A stretch of DNA of 64,000 nt from Fibrobacter sp. (GTDB lineage Bacteria > Fibrobacterota > Fibrobacteria > Fibrobacterales > Fibrobacteraceae). Below, piece by piece: positions 53,545 through 63,002 of this stretch. The notes beneath the pieces were generated by a model, which had not been told where the DNA came from, searched no databases, and saw nothing but the letters and a program-made list of their open reading frames with translations. Location: NCBI GenBank assembly GCA_017642335.1, contig JAGCPF010000063.1, forward strand, positions 62,001 to 126,000. The letters run 5' to 3'. The stretch's first letter is position 1. Every line of letters starts with the position of its first letter. The translations under genes and the position numbers were made by a program.

Positions 53545-54615
53545 ATGAAAAAACTTATTGGATTGCTAGCTACCGGCTCGATCTGCATGCTTGCAGCCTG
53601 CTCTAGTGGCGATGATGATAATTCTGTCGTCCCGCCGTCCACCTGGCAGCAGGGAAACAATAATAATCAGGTTACTCCGGAATTCTGCCAGACGAGTGTG
53701 CCGGGCTCTGTCTTCCAGTATAACCCGCAAACGGGTACGCCGGAGTGCGTATTCCCCACGTCCGCCAGCTCCACGCCGGGCTACTCCAATGGAGTTGTTA
53801 ATCCGGGTGGTGGAATAATTCCGCTGTCTTCTGGTGGTGGAATTATTCCGGTAACAAACACTTCTTCCTCTGTTGCGCCGGTTGCGATTGCCAGCAGCAG
53901 CTCTGTGTCGGCTCCGGTCACAGCGCGGTCCTCTTCTTCCCAGAGGCCGACAACGACGACTCCCACCTCTACGGCAACGACCACTCCTCCTGCGGATGAT
54001 GGCGATGGCAAGTGGCACCTCGGTCTGTGGGATGGCACGGCCGATGCAAATCAGGTCCCGACCGGAAACAAGACCGGTGGCTACTGGTATAGCTATACTG
54101 ACTCTGGCGACAAGGGCAAGTCCTCCTTCACTTGGGCTGTCGATGTGACGGGTGAAAATGGCTTTGCCGACCTTATCAAGGAATGCCACGGTATTTGCGG
54201 TGAATTCTCACTGATTGTTGGCACCAACCCGTATAAGCCGTACGTCGGTATCGGTTTCAACTACTCCAAGAGTGCGAACGAAGCCGCCGATGCGACTTCT
54301 TCGAGGGGTGTCTGCGTGACCTACAAGTCCGACATCGATATCATTCTGGAAATGGGCCTGGGCTCCCAGGATTCGAAGATAGGCTATGCCAACCCCTTCG
54401 TGCCCCTCCCGGCCTCTACTTCCGCGACGACGGCTGACTTTGGTTGGGGTGAATTTAAACAGCCGGATTGGGCCACTGCCGCACAGACCATCTCTAACCC
54501 GGAAAAGCAGCTTGTTTCCCTCAAGTTCAAGTTTGCCGGCGATACGGACGGTGAAGATGGCGGCTCCGGCACCTTCTCCATCCTGAAGGTCGGTGCTACT
54601 GGCCAGTGCAATTAA
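53545..54615 (+). CDS. Lipoprotein with Ser/Thr/Pro linker and beta-sandwich domain, paralogue A
   Basis: A 356 aa lipoprotein. Lipobox LAAC at about 19. A low-complexity Ser/Thr/Pro linker (about 55-150) precedes a C-terminal domain (about 150-356) with KWHLGLWDGTADANQVPTG, GGYWYSYTD and NPYKPYVGIGFNYSKSANE. The domain looks like a carbohydrate-binding-type beta sandwich. No enzymatic motif. The upstream TATATATTTACA box and GAGGTTCTT leader are shared with paralogue B. It is probably a surface-exposed anchoring protein. Confidence 0.72.
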   Translation: MKKLIGLLATGSICMLAACSSGDDDNSVVPPSTWQQGNNNNQVTPEFCQTSVPGSVFQYNPQTGTPECVFPTSASSTPGYSNGVVNPGGGIIPLSSGGGIIPVTNTSSSVAPVAIASSSSVSAPVTARSSSSQRPTTTTPTSTATTTPPADDGDGKWHLGLWDGTADANQVPTGNKTGGYWYSYTDSGDKGKSSFTWAVDVTGENGFADLIKECHGICGEFSLIVGTNPYKPYVGIGFNYSKSANEAADATSSRGVCVTYKSDIDIILEMGLGSQDSKIGYANPFVPLPASTSATTADFGWGEFKQPDWATAAQTISNPEKQLVSLKFKFAGDTDGEDGGSGTFSILKVGATGQCN

Positions 54616-54640
54616 GTTGCCTTTTAGGATAAACAATTGT

Positions 54641-54670
54641 AAAAAGGACATCCTACGGGGTGTCTTTTTT
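54641..54670 (+). terminator. Terminator after lipoprotein A
   Basis: AAAAAGGACATCC and GGGGTGTCTTTTTT flank a short loop and end in a T run. Confidence 0.75.
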
Positions 54671-54723
54671 GTATTTATTTATATATTTACACATCATTGA
54701 AAAAAATCACTTTTGAGGTTCTT

Positions 54724-55722
54724 ATGAAAAAACTTATAGGTCTGCTGGCAACAAGTTCCCTGCTTATGCTTGCTGCTTGCTCTGAAGATAACAATTCTCC
54801 CGCAGCTCCGGCGAATAGCGCCGGCAGCAGCCAGATTACTCCGGAATTCTGCCAGGCCAACGTGCCGGGCTCTGTGTTCCAGTATAACGCGCTGACGGGT
54901 GCGCCTGAATGCGCTGTTCCCACGCTGTCTTCTTCTAGCCTTGCTCCGATCCAGACGACGTCTTCTTCTATGCAGGTTCCTGTGGCTGAATCTTCTTCTT
55001 CCGCTCCGGCTCCTTTAGCCCAGAGCAGCAGCTCTGTGGCGCCTTCGGCTCCGTCGTCCTCGGCTCCGGCTCCGGCTTCGTCCGCTCCCGCTGCTGATGA
55101 AGGCGATGGCACGTTCAAGCTCGGCCTGTGGGATGGCACTGCCGGTGATGCTCAGGTCCCGACCGGAAACACGACCGGTGGCTACTGGTACAGCTACACG
55201 GACAAGGGCGACAAGGGTCTGTCGACTCTCACCTGGGATGCTGCTGACGATGGTACGTCTGCCGATGGCCTTGTTCCTGTTATCACGGAATGCGGTGGTC
55301 TCTGCGGCTCGTTCGACTTGCTTGTCGGCTCCAACCCGTACAAGCCGTACGTCGGTATCGGGTTCAACTACTCCAAGAGCGCCAACGAAGTGGCCGATGC
55401 TACTGCCAGCAAGGGTGTCTGCGTGACCTACACGTCCGATATCGCAATCATCCTCGAAATGGGCCTGGGTGCTCAGGATTCGAAGATTGGCTATGCCAAC
55501 CCGTTCGTGACGCTGCCTCCTGCAACTTCCCCGACGACAAAGGACTTTACGTGGGCTCAATTCGAACAGCCGAGTTGGGCCTCTGCCGCTCAGACTGTCA
55601 CCAATCCGGAACAGGCACTTGCTTCTCTCAAGTTCAAGTTTGCCGGCGAAAAGGATAGTACGGACGGCGGTTCTGGAAAGTTCAAGATCATGAAGGTCGG
55701 TGCACCCAATCAGTGCAACTAA
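54724..55722 (+). CDS. Lipoprotein with Ser-rich linker and beta-sandwich domain, paralogue B
   Basis: A 332 aa lipoprotein, tandem paralogue of the previous gene. The signal MKKLIGLLATSSLLMLAAC, the TPEFCQANVPGSVFQYN segment and the C-terminal domain are closely similar, while the linker is shorter. The ATG at 54724 is favoured since it aligns with paralogue A's start and follows GAGGTTCTT. The duplication extends to the promoter region. The differing linkers are likely the fast-evolving part. Confidence 0.72.
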   Translation: MKKLIGLLATSSLLMLAACSEDNNSPAAPANSAGSSQITPEFCQANVPGSVFQYNALTGAPECAVPTLSSSSLAPIQTTSSSMQVPVAESSSSAPAPLAQSSSSVAPSAPSSSAPAPASSAPAADEGDGTFKLGLWDGTAGDAQVPTGNTTGGYWYSYTDKGDKGLSTLTWDAADDGTSADGLVPVITECGGLCGSFDLLVGSNPYKPYVGIGFNYSKSANEVADATASKGVCVTYTSDIAIILEMGLGAQDSKIGYANPFVTLPPATSPTTKDFTWAQFEQPSWASAAQTVTNPEQALASLKFKFAGEKDSTDGGSGKFKIMKVGAPNQCN

Positions 55723-55748
55723 TTTCCTGAAACGGATTTTATAGGAAT

Positions 55749-55777
55749 GGCGTCCTTCGGGGCGCCGTTTCTTTTTT
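55749..55777 (+). terminator. Terminator after lipoprotein B
   Basis: GGCGTCC, TTCG tetraloop, GGGCGCC, then GTTTCTTTTTT. Confidence 0.85.
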
Positions 55778-55819
55778 ATACTATGTTTGTTCTGTCTGTG
55801 ACTAACCCGGCCCAGAAAT

Positions 55820-56602
55820 ATGCTCGTTGAACCGATTGGCTTTTTTTACGGCGATGCCGTCTACAAGTACGACGCCCCGAGGCAGGGGCGCCTGTTTGCG
55901 GGGCATCCCGGGCGGATCGAACTTGCACGCGGGAAGAACTTCGAGACGGCGCTCCGCGACCTTGATGGGTTTGAGCGGCTGTGGGTCATTTTCCAGTTTC
56001 ACGAGAACGAGGGCTGGAGGCCTACAACCCGTCCGCCGGTCCCTGCCGAGGGGCGTGACCGCGTGGGTACTTTCGCGAGCCGCAGCCCCTACCGGCCCAA
56101 CCCGATCGGCCTTAGTTGTGTGCGCCTCTTGCGCGTGGATGGGCTCGTGCTGCATGTCGACGAGGCCGACTTGCTGAACGGGACTCCCGTGCTCGACATA
56201 AAGCCGTACATCCCGATGGCGGATGCGTTCCCGGATGCCCGTGCCGGCTGGGTGGAAGCCCAGGCCCATGACTTGTGGAGCGTCTCGGCGGTCGCCAGGT
56301 TCGCCGAACAGAACGCCTGGATTGCGGAACGGTCCCCCTTTGACCTGTTCAGTTTTGCCCATGTACAGTTGTCGCATGGCCCGTTCGACGATACCCGCCG
56401 CCGCCTTTCGGTCAATCGTGATTCATCGACCGGAATGCTTGCGTACCGGACGTTCCGGATTTTCTTCTCCTTCGATAGTGCCGTCCGCACGATTCAGTTG
56501 GATCGCGTCGAGTCGGGGTATACTTTGTCCGAACTGGAAAACCCGGACGACCGCTACGGCGACAAACAACTTCACCGCGATTTTGTGGCGTTATGGCAAT
56601 AA
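55820..56602 (+). CDS. trmO: tRNA (t6A37) methyltransferase TrmO-like
   Basis: A 260 aa protein of the TsaA/TrmO family. DGFERLWVIFQFHEN, SPYRPNPIGLSCVRLLRVDG and the segment LNGTPVLDIKPYIPMADA are the family's conserved blocks. It adds a methyl group to N6-threonylcarbamoyladenosine in tRNA. The C-terminal region (about 170-260) is a second subdomain. Confidence 0.88.
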   Translation: MLVEPIGFFYGDAVYKYDAPRQGRLFAGHPGRIELARGKNFETALRDLDGFERLWVIFQFHENEGWRPTTRPPVPAEGRDRVGTFASRSPYRPNPIGLSCVRLLRVDGLVLHVDEADLLNGTPVLDIKPYIPMADAFPDARAGWVEAQAHDLWSVSAVARFAEQNAWIAERSPFDLFSFAHVQLSHGPFDDTRRRLSVNRDSSTGMLAYRTFRIFFSFDSAVRTIQLDRVESGYTLSELENPDDRYGDKQLHRDFVALWQ

Positions 56603-56728
56603 AAGCGTAAAAAGCGTGCTTTTTGCCACAGAAAATGGTCACTTTTGGCGAAAAAATGCCAAATAGTGATTTTTTTTTGTTCCAAAGGTAAATATTAAAG
56701 GTAATTTAGGAAATTGAACGAGTTTTGT

Positions 56729-59722
56729 ATGAATTTCGTAATATCGACAGTTTCCCTTTGCCTGATATGCGTCCTGGTCGTCCTGACTGTGGCTGTGGCC
56801 GTGGCGTGCTTTAAAAGGAAAAATGCGATGGCCCGGAGCCTCGGGGTGTCGGGTATTGCCTGCTGTGTTGCCGTTGTCAGCTATTTCTTTGCGATGAGGT
56901 CGTCTTCCGAGATATGCCTCTCTATAGGGACGACGTTCTACTTGATTAGCGTGGATGTCGCGTTGGTCTGTTTCCTGTCGTTTGTGCTGCTCTTTTCGAA
57001 GTTTTCGGATGACCCTTGGAAGGTCGGGTTCGTGCGCGTCGCCATTTTTTATGTGTGCTTCGAGACAATGGTCTATTTCGTAAACATCTTCTACCCAATC
57101 GCCATTGATTTCCCTGTCGGCGGTGCTGCTGCACACGGACCTTTTGATCGGGTGACCGTGCTGTATTGGGCACATGTGGTTTTCCGTTATGCTCTGATTG
57201 TCGCCATACTGGTCGTGCTTTTCCGGCAGTCGCTGCGTATTCCGAAGCAGTTCGGGCGCCAGTACATTGTCGCTACGTCGGTGCTTGCGGTTATCCTTGC
57301 CGTAAATATCTACGGAGACGGCTTCGGTAACGGGTTGTTCGACTACAGCATTGTCGCCTACTGCATCATGGTGCTGTTCATGTTCTGGTACGCCTACAAG
57401 TATTCAGTTCCCGAGATGCTCAATGCGTTCAAGACGAACATTTTTGACAACATTGAGCAGGCGATAGTCCTTTTTGATTACAGCGGTCGGATGGTCCTCC
57501 GGAATGAACGCGCCTTGCAGATGTTTTCCAACATCAAGCTAGACGAGAACCTTGACCAGGCGGCATTCGTGAAGGCTTGCAACATCACGTTCGACTTGGA
57601 AACCGGAACGGACGTGTTTTCGTTCCAGTGCAACGTGAAACCGGAATCTGTTACCATCCCGCTTCGCTGCAATTTCCGCCGCATGCGTGACCGTTTCGAT
57701 AAGGTGCTCGGGACTTTGTTTGTTTTTTCGGATGCGGTTTTGGAGACCGACAATCTGACGAGTTTTCAGGATTGGGAGAGTTTCAAGCTCTTTGCCACGA
57801 ACAACAAGCATGCCTTCACGTACCCGATGATGGCCGTGGTTTGCGACATCAACAACCTTTCCGTAATCAATAGCGTCCGTGGTCACAATGCCGGAGACCG
57901 TATCATGCGCGACTTCGCCAAGTCCATGAAGGAAAACTTTCCGCAGGGGACTTACTTTGTGCGTGGCCTCGAGGCGGAGCTGATTGCCCTGAGCTATGGA
58001 ATGAATCCGCTACAGGTGTCGGACTGCATCGATAACATCCGCGCCAATTTTGATGTGAAGTTCTTGTATGCCATCGAAGAGGCGACGGAGTGGACTCCCG
58101 ATATCATGGCCGCTATCGAGTCGGCACGGCACGGGCTACGGCAAAAGAAACTGCTCGACAAGGACACGATGCATTCGGAAATGCTCGCATCGCTGGTCAA
58201 GTCCCTGCAAAAGTGCGATAGCGATATGGAAGCGCGAGTGCGGCGTACCCAGAAGATGTGCGAGTCGCTGGGACGCAGGATTGGCCTTACCGACCGGCAA
58301 CAGAGCGACCTCTCGCTGTTGTGCCTTTTGTACGACGTCGGCAAGATTGCCATTCCGATGGAAATCCTGAACAAGCCGGGCAAGCTGACCGACAGGGAAT
58401 GGAAAGTCATGCAAGGCCATGTTGAGAAGGGCTTCCAGATTGCCAAAAGTTCCAAGGACCTTGCTGGTGTTGCCGACCTGATTCGCCACCACCATGAACG
58501 TTGGGACGGAAAGGGTTATCCCGATGGGCTGAGTCGCGAAAGCATCCCGCTGCTGTCCCGCGTAATCTGCGTGGTCGATTCCTTCGATGCAATGGTTAAC
58601 GACAGGCCTTATCGCAAGGGAATGTCGGCCGATTCCGCAATGACTGAACTCATGCGGTGTGCCGGTTCGCAGTTTGATCCGTTCCTCGTTTCGGAATTCC
58701 TGCCGATTTGCCAGATGTTCGTGCCGGCGAAACGTGAGGATGGAGCCGGGCACGACGTTCCTTTGTCTGGCGACTTGGCTTCACAGGGAGGGCGCGATAG
58801 GGAAGTCAAGATCGGGCATGTGCACGGGCTTTGCTATAGCCGTTATGCCGTTGATTCGGAATTGAAGATTGTCGAGGTCGATGACAACTTTGAAAAATTG
58901 ACGGGTTATAGCCGCGAAGATGTTGCCCAGCAGAAACTGAGCCTGAACGAGCTTATTCCCCAGGAAGACATTACCGAATTCCTGTGCCTTGCGACGGGTT
59001 CCATAGCCAATCGACAGGAAGTTTGTTGTGAACATAGGATAACTTGCAAAGATGGCGGGATGATTTACGTGTTCTGCTATGGCTGGACAATCTATGGTGC
59101 GGATTTGAATGCAAAACGGACTGAACTTGTTATCACGAATAGCTCCGACAGCTATGCGATGAAGGCTTTCGCCAGAGAGGAAAAAGAAAAGTCGGGTGCC
59201 CAGCTGCGCCGTTGGGAGGAATCGTTCCGTCGGGACTCGTTGACGGACCTGTTGAACCATGCGGCGTTCCGCAACGATGTGGAACAAAAACTGCTCGAGA
59301 AGGGCGTCCGCACGATGTTCCTGATGCTCGATCTCGACAAGTTTAAGGAATACAACGATTCGTTCGGACACCATGCCGGTGACGAGTTGCTGGTGTCTGT
59401 CGCAAATGCGCTGCGCCATGCCTTGCGCGGGACGGACTTGCCCTGCCGTATGGGCGGTGATGAGTTTGCGGCGGCGCTGTTCTTTGAAAAAGGACACGAT
59501 ACGGTCTTTATGACCATGAGGGCGCAACAGATTTTTGATAGAATCCTTTCGGCGATGATGTCGGGCGAACATCCGGTAAGCCTGTCGATGGGCGTTGCCA
59601 TCGCGGATGACGAACTATGTTCGTTTAACAAACTCTACGAGGCTGCCGACAAGGCGCTATATGTTTCGAAGGAAAATGGCCGCGGAAAAATGTCCGTGTA
59701 TAGCGACAGTGCTCATGCTTGA
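56729..59722 (+). CDS. Multi-domain sensor: membrane region, degenerate GGDEF and HD-GYP, PAS, active GGDEF
   Basis: A 997 aa signalling protein. Seven or so membrane segments (about 1-235), a PAS-like region (about 245-340), a GGDEF-like fold whose motif is lost, an HD-GYP domain (about 480-660), a PAS domain (about 690-805) and a C-terminal GGDEF domain with intact GGDEF (G909-F913). In the HD-GYP domain the HD pair is YD (Y535-D536, LLYDVGKIAIP), though HHHERWDGKGYPDGL is present. Phosphodiesterase activity is therefore doubtful while cyclase activity is likely. The ATG at 56729 is chosen over an upstream TTG. Confidence 0.82.
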   Translation: MNFVISTVSLCLICVLVVLTVAVAVACFKRKNAMARSLGVSGIACCVAVVSYFFAMRSSSEICLSIGTTFYLISVDVALVCFLSFVLLFSKFSDDPWKVGFVRVAIFYVCFETMVYFVNIFYPIAIDFPVGGAAAHGPFDRVTVLYWAHVVFRYALIVAILVVLFRQSLRIPKQFGRQYIVATSVLAVILAVNIYGDGFGNGLFDYSIVAYCIMVLFMFWYAYKYSVPEMLNAFKTNIFDNIEQAIVLFDYSGRMVLRNERALQMFSNIKLDENLDQAAFVKACNITFDLETGTDVFSFQCNVKPESVTIPLRCNFRRMRDRFDKVLGTLFVFSDAVLETDNLTSFQDWESFKLFATNNKHAFTYPMMAVVCDINNLSVINSVRGHNAGDRIMRDFAKSMKENFPQGTYFVRGLEAELIALSYGMNPLQVSDCIDNIRANFDVKFLYAIEEATEWTPDIMAAIESARHGLRQKKLLDKDTMHSEMLASLVKSLQKCDSDMEARVRRTQKMCESLGRRIGLTDRQQSDLSLLCLLYDVGKIAIPMEILNKPGKLTDREWKVMQGHVEKGFQIAKSSKDLAGVADLIRHHHERWDGKGYPDGLSRESIPLLSRVICVVDSFDAMVNDRPYRKGMSADSAMTELMRCAGSQFDPFLVSEFLPICQMFVPAKREDGAGHDVPLSGDLASQGGRDREVKIGHVHGLCYSRYAVDSELKIVEVDDNFEKLTGYSREDVAQQKLSLNELIPQEDITEFLCLATGSIANRQEVCCEHRITCKDGGMIYVFCYGWTIYGADLNAKRTELVITNSSDSYAMKAFAREEKEKSGAQLRRWEESFRRDSLTDLLNHAAFRNDVEQKLLEKGVRTMFLMLDLDKFKEYNDSFGHHAGDELLVSVANALRHALRGTDLPCRMGGDEFAAALFFEKGHDTVFMTMRAQQIFDRILSAMMSGEHPVSLSMGVAIADDELCSFNKLYEAADKALYVSKENGRGKMSVYSDSAHA

Positions 59723-60279
59723 CGGCTGAGCTTCCATTTGAAATAACCCGCAATTTGCAACGGATGGTAGAACGAACCGTCCGCTATTTTCTTCTGCAGC
59801 TCGGTATCGTCAAGTTCGGATGACTCGATGTCTTCGGTACTATCGAAGTGCGTTCCACCTTTTTTGATTACGTTGTCTATGAATACCACGTGGAATACGC
59901 CACGATGCCTGTCCGGATTCACCGGGTAAGCACCAAGATAGACGACCCCGCTCTCGTCTCCCGTCTCCCGTCTCTCGTCTAATCCATACCCGCATTCTTC
60001 CTGCAACTCTCGAATTGCGGCTTGTTCGGGCGTTTCTCCTTTGTCTATAATACCGGCAGGGAACTCAAGTGCGATTTTCCCGGTGCCATGACGGTACTGC
60101 TCTGTCATGACCCATTTGCCTTCGGCCGTGCGTGCCAAAATAAGCACCCAGTCGGGTTGCCATAGCGTGTAAAAGTCATCGATGACTTTCCCGTTCGGCA
60201 GTTCGCATTTTTCCTTGGCGACTTTCAGCCAGGGGGCGTCCACCAAGTATTCCGTATTGAGCAATTTCCAAGGCTTCAT
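59713..60279 (-). CDS. Nudix hydrolase (ADP-ribose pyrophosphatase-like)
   Basis: A 188 aa Nudix enzyme with the full box G-x5-E-x7-R-E-L-x-E-E-x-G: GIIDKGETPEQAAIRELQEECG. The strand pattern fits the ADP-sugar pyrophosphatase group. The ATG at 60279 is preferred over the longer frame since MKPWKLLNTEYLVD begins the conserved domain. A segment (RRETGDESG) is encoded by a simple GTCTC-type repeat. It overlaps the GGDEF gene end by 10 nt. Confidence 0.85.
   Translation of the reverse strand: MKPWKLLNTEYLVDAPWLKVAKEKCELPNGKVIDDFYTLWQPDWVLILARTAEGKWVMTEQYRHGTGKIALEFPAGIIDKGETPEQAAIRELQEECGYGLDERRETGDESGVVYLGAYPVNPDRHRGVFHVVFIDNVIKKGGTHFDSTEDIESSELDDTELQKKIADGSFYHPLQIAGYFKWKLSRQA
59951..59982. 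repeat. CTCGTCTCCCGT simple repeat inside the Nudix gene
   Basis: CTCGTCTCCCGTCTCCCGTC repeats a CTCCCGT/CTCTCGT unit four times. On the coding strand it encodes the DERRETGDES stretch between two Nudix strands. Confidence 0.45.
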
Positions 60280-60459
60280 AAAGGGGAATGTAGTAAATAA
60301 GGGGTAAATGTGAGCGTGGTCAAATTGTGACGTTCTCGAAATGGCGAAATTTTCAAACAAATTGACATTTTTTCCCGAAAAGGTGACCTCAAACACAACG
60401 GCGGGAGAACTTTGCCTAGATGTGGACATTTTTCAAGAAATAAGAGTATTTTATTCGTT

Positions 60460-61638
60460 ATGAGCGTTTTTGTATTTTATACGGAAGTGAGTATCGGATG
60501 CGCATGTGTCCTGATGCTTCTCTTGTATAGTATTAAGCGGCTTCCCACTCCGCAATTGCGATTCACGCTATTCCACAGGTTGGTGCTGTGGCATATTCTT
60601 TATTTCTTTAGCGATGCGCTTTGGGCGCTGGTGAACGATAGCGTCCTTCCGAAAAATACGTTCAGCGTTCTGGCTGTGAATTACTCGAATGCGATTATTG
60701 CAGCGATTCTGTTCTATAGTTGCTTCATTTATGCAGAAATGAGTACGCGTCCTGAGATGACTCGCGTACAAATTCGCCATCTCCAGTCAAGGTTGCGGAT
60801 TCCGATTTACGTGGAAATTGTGTTGTTGCTCGTCGCATTTTTAGTTGCTCCGGATTTTTGGCTCGATGAAAATCTAGAACCATGCAACCTTTATTACTTT
60901 ATCTTGTCGTTCTTGCCGTTTGTCTACATCATGACGGTGACGGTCCGCTGCATTGTCCGTGGGCTTAAACCGCAGAATCGGCAGAACCTAAAGACATACT
61001 TGGTTATAGCGAGCTACACTCCGGGTTGCATTGTTGCAGCCGGGTTACAGATATTCTTATCGCTGACAACGCCGGTATTCTGCTTCTGGTGTACCATGAT
61101 AATCTTGTTTGTCTATCTGAATTCGCAGAACCAACTGATTTCGACGGATCCCCTGACTTCGCTCAACAACCGTAACCAATTGCAGCGGTATCTGCTCTTG
61201 CAGCGGGAAGCGAAAAGTTCCTATGTAATCATGGTGGATATAGACCATTTCAAGCAAATTAACGATACCTGTGGACACATGGAGGGCGACAGGGCTCTGG
61301 TGCTTATCTCGCGGGCGCTCAAGAATGCCTGTGGCCGATTGAAAATGTCGATATTCCTGTGCCGCTACGGTGGAGACGAGTTCTTGATGATTGCGCAGAC
61401 CAAAAAGCCCGATGACGTGCTCAAGGTTGTTCGGGAATGCTTGAAAGAGGAAATCAAGAACAGGAAGGGTCCGCAGAATTATACACTCGAGGCGAGCATG
61501 GGCTATGCCAGCTGGGATGGCCGTGCCGCAACCTTTAGGGATAGCGTTGTCAATGCCGACCAGAAAATGTACGAAGACAAGCGCTCTACGATCCAGCCCC
61601 TGGATCCCAGCCTCCAGCCTCTAGTTTCTAGCCTCTAG
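60460..61638 (+). CDS. Membrane-bound diguanylate cyclase
   Basis: A 392 aa protein. Six hydrophobic segments in the first ~210 residues, then a GGDEF domain with STDPLTSLNNRNQLQRYL, MVDIDHFKQINDTCGH and RYGGDEFLMI (G304-F308). All catalytic residues look intact, so it should make c-di-GMP. The last ~15 residues (STIQPLDPSLQPLVSSL) are encoded by a simple repeat. The ATG at 60460 is chosen because a TATTTTA box lies just upstream and the longer frame has no homology. Confidence 0.87.
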   Translation: MSVFVFYTEVSIGCACVLMLLLYSIKRLPTPQLRFTLFHRLVLWHILYFFSDALWALVNDSVLPKNTFSVLAVNYSNAIIAAILFYSCFIYAEMSTRPEMTRVQIRHLQSRLRIPIYVEIVLLLVAFLVAPDFWLDENLEPCNLYYFILSFLPFVYIMTVTVRCIVRGLKPQNRQNLKTYLVIASYTPGCIVAAGLQIFLSLTTPVFCFWCTMIILFVYLNSQNQLISTDPLTSLNNRNQLQRYLLLQREAKSSYVIMVDIDHFKQINDTCGHMEGDRALVLISRALKNACGRLKMSIFLCRYGGDEFLMIAQTKKPDDVLKVVRECLKEEIKNRKGPQNYTLEASMGYASWDGRAATFRDSVVNADQKMYEDKRSTIQPLDPSLQPLVSSL

Positions 61639-61652
61639 ATCCTAGCCTCTAA
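61591..61652. repeat. CTAG/CAGCCTC simple repeat at the 3' end of the cyclase gene
   Basis: A run of related units such as CCTCTAG, CCAGCCTC and CTAGCCTCTAG crosses the stop codon and continues into the convergent gap. It sets the last residues of the cyclase. Confidence 0.5.
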
Positions 61653-61656
61653 AACC

Positions 61657-62856
61657 CTATCCCTCTAATTTATTTTTCAGGTAGTGCCTTGCGGTCCACG
61701 TGAAGTACAGTATGTCGGCGATGATGAGCGCTACGCCGCATGTGAAAAAGACCTGCTTATGCATGCCGAAGTGTGCTGCCATCGTGCCGCCCACCAGAAT
61801 TCCCGCACCGATACCGATGTCCCAACCGCTCAGGTAGGTGCTGTTGGCCGTGCCGCGCTGGTCGTGCCGGGCGAGGTTCACGCACATGGTCTGGTATCCC
61901 GGGAAGATAAGCCCGAGGCTTGTACCGATAAGGAATGCCGCGATAAAGAAGGTCACGGGCGAGTGGCAGAATGCGAGCATGAAGTAAGCGACGATGTTCA
62001 AAGTCATTCCGGTGCCGACGAGGTGTATCAGGTAACCCCTGTCGATAAGCCTGCCTGTCATGATGCGGTTGAGAATCAGTCCTGCGGCAATGAGCGCGTA
62101 GAACCAGCCGGAGCCCCCGATACCGAGTTCCTTGGCATAGAGTGCGATATAGTTGGTGACCGGCCCGTAGGCGAACCCGACAAAGATGAAGTTCACGAAT
62201 TGCGGAACGGCGCGGGTCAAGAAGAAACGGTCGAGCGAAAGCGGCGCGTGCGGCTTCTTTTCCTTCGGGGCGATTTTCAATGTCTGCACAAGGATGAGGC
62301 CGATAATGCAGAGCGCAATCGAAATGACGAATACGATGGTATCGCCGAAGGCCTCGTACAGGAACATGCCCGTCATGGGACCGGTGGCGAATGCGAGATT
62401 CACGCTGATGCCAAAATAGCCGATGCCTTCGCCACGGCGGCTTGCGGGCAACGAGTCAATCGCGACCGTGTTACTTGCCGTGGTGGAAATCCCGAAGAAG
62501 AGCCCGTGCGCAAAACGGACGACGGCAAGGATGGCGATGATACTTACCGCCTTGTACCCGACAAAGCATGCGGTAAAAGCGAAAAACGTCCAGAAGTAGA
62601 GCGGCTTGCGGTTGAGCGTGTCGACCAGGAATCCGGCAAAGGGCCTGCAGGCGAGTGCGCCGATGGTGTAGAGCGAGATGATAATGCCTGCCGTTGCATT
62701 GTCTGTCTGGAATTTTTCGATGATGTAGAGCGGAAGAATCGGCAGCAATTGGTAAAAACTGAAGAATAGCAAAAAATTCGCGGCTGCGACCTTTACGAAA
62801 GTTGCTGTCCAAAGTTTTGAAGGTTGTGTATTCTCAGAAACTATTGAATTCTCCAT
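61657..62856 (-). CDS. Major facilitator superfamily transporter
   Basis: A 399 aa transporter with twelve hydrophobic segments. The loop between segments 2 and 3 reads GFLVDTLNRKPLY, the MFS signature, and a proline/glycine-rich motif follows in segment 5 (GYFGISVNLAFATGP). It resembles drug or sugar efflux antiporters. The ATG at 62856 has AAAGGTG upstream. Substrate unknown. Confidence 0.83.
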   Translation of the reverse strand: MENSIVSENTQPSKLWTATFVKVAAANFLLFFSFYQLLPILPLYIIEKFQTDNATAGIIISLYTIGALACRPFAGFLVDTLNRKPLYFWTFFAFTACFVGYKAVSIIAILAVVRFAHGLFFGISTTASNTVAIDSLPASRRGEGIGYFGISVNLAFATGPMTGMFLYEAFGDTIVFVISIALCIIGLILVQTLKIAPKEKKPHAPLSLDRFFLTRAVPQFVNFIFVGFAYGPVTNYIALYAKELGIGGSGWFYALIAAGLILNRIMTGRLIDRGYLIHLVGTGMTLNIVAYFMLAFCHSPVTFFIAAFLIGTSLGLIFPGYQTMCVNLARHDQRGTANSTYLSGWDIGIGAGILVGGTMAAHFGMHKQVFFTCGVALIIADILYFTWTARHYLKNKLEG

Positions 62857-63002
62857 CTTACACCTTTGATTGATAAACAAAAGTTAACAATTAACGGGGC
62901 GCAAAAAATGGATGGCGCTCGGTAATGTATGGTTAAAACCTCAAATCACGTTTTTTTTGTCATTCGGTTTCTTTTGTGAGGAAATATCATATATTAGGGT
63001 TT

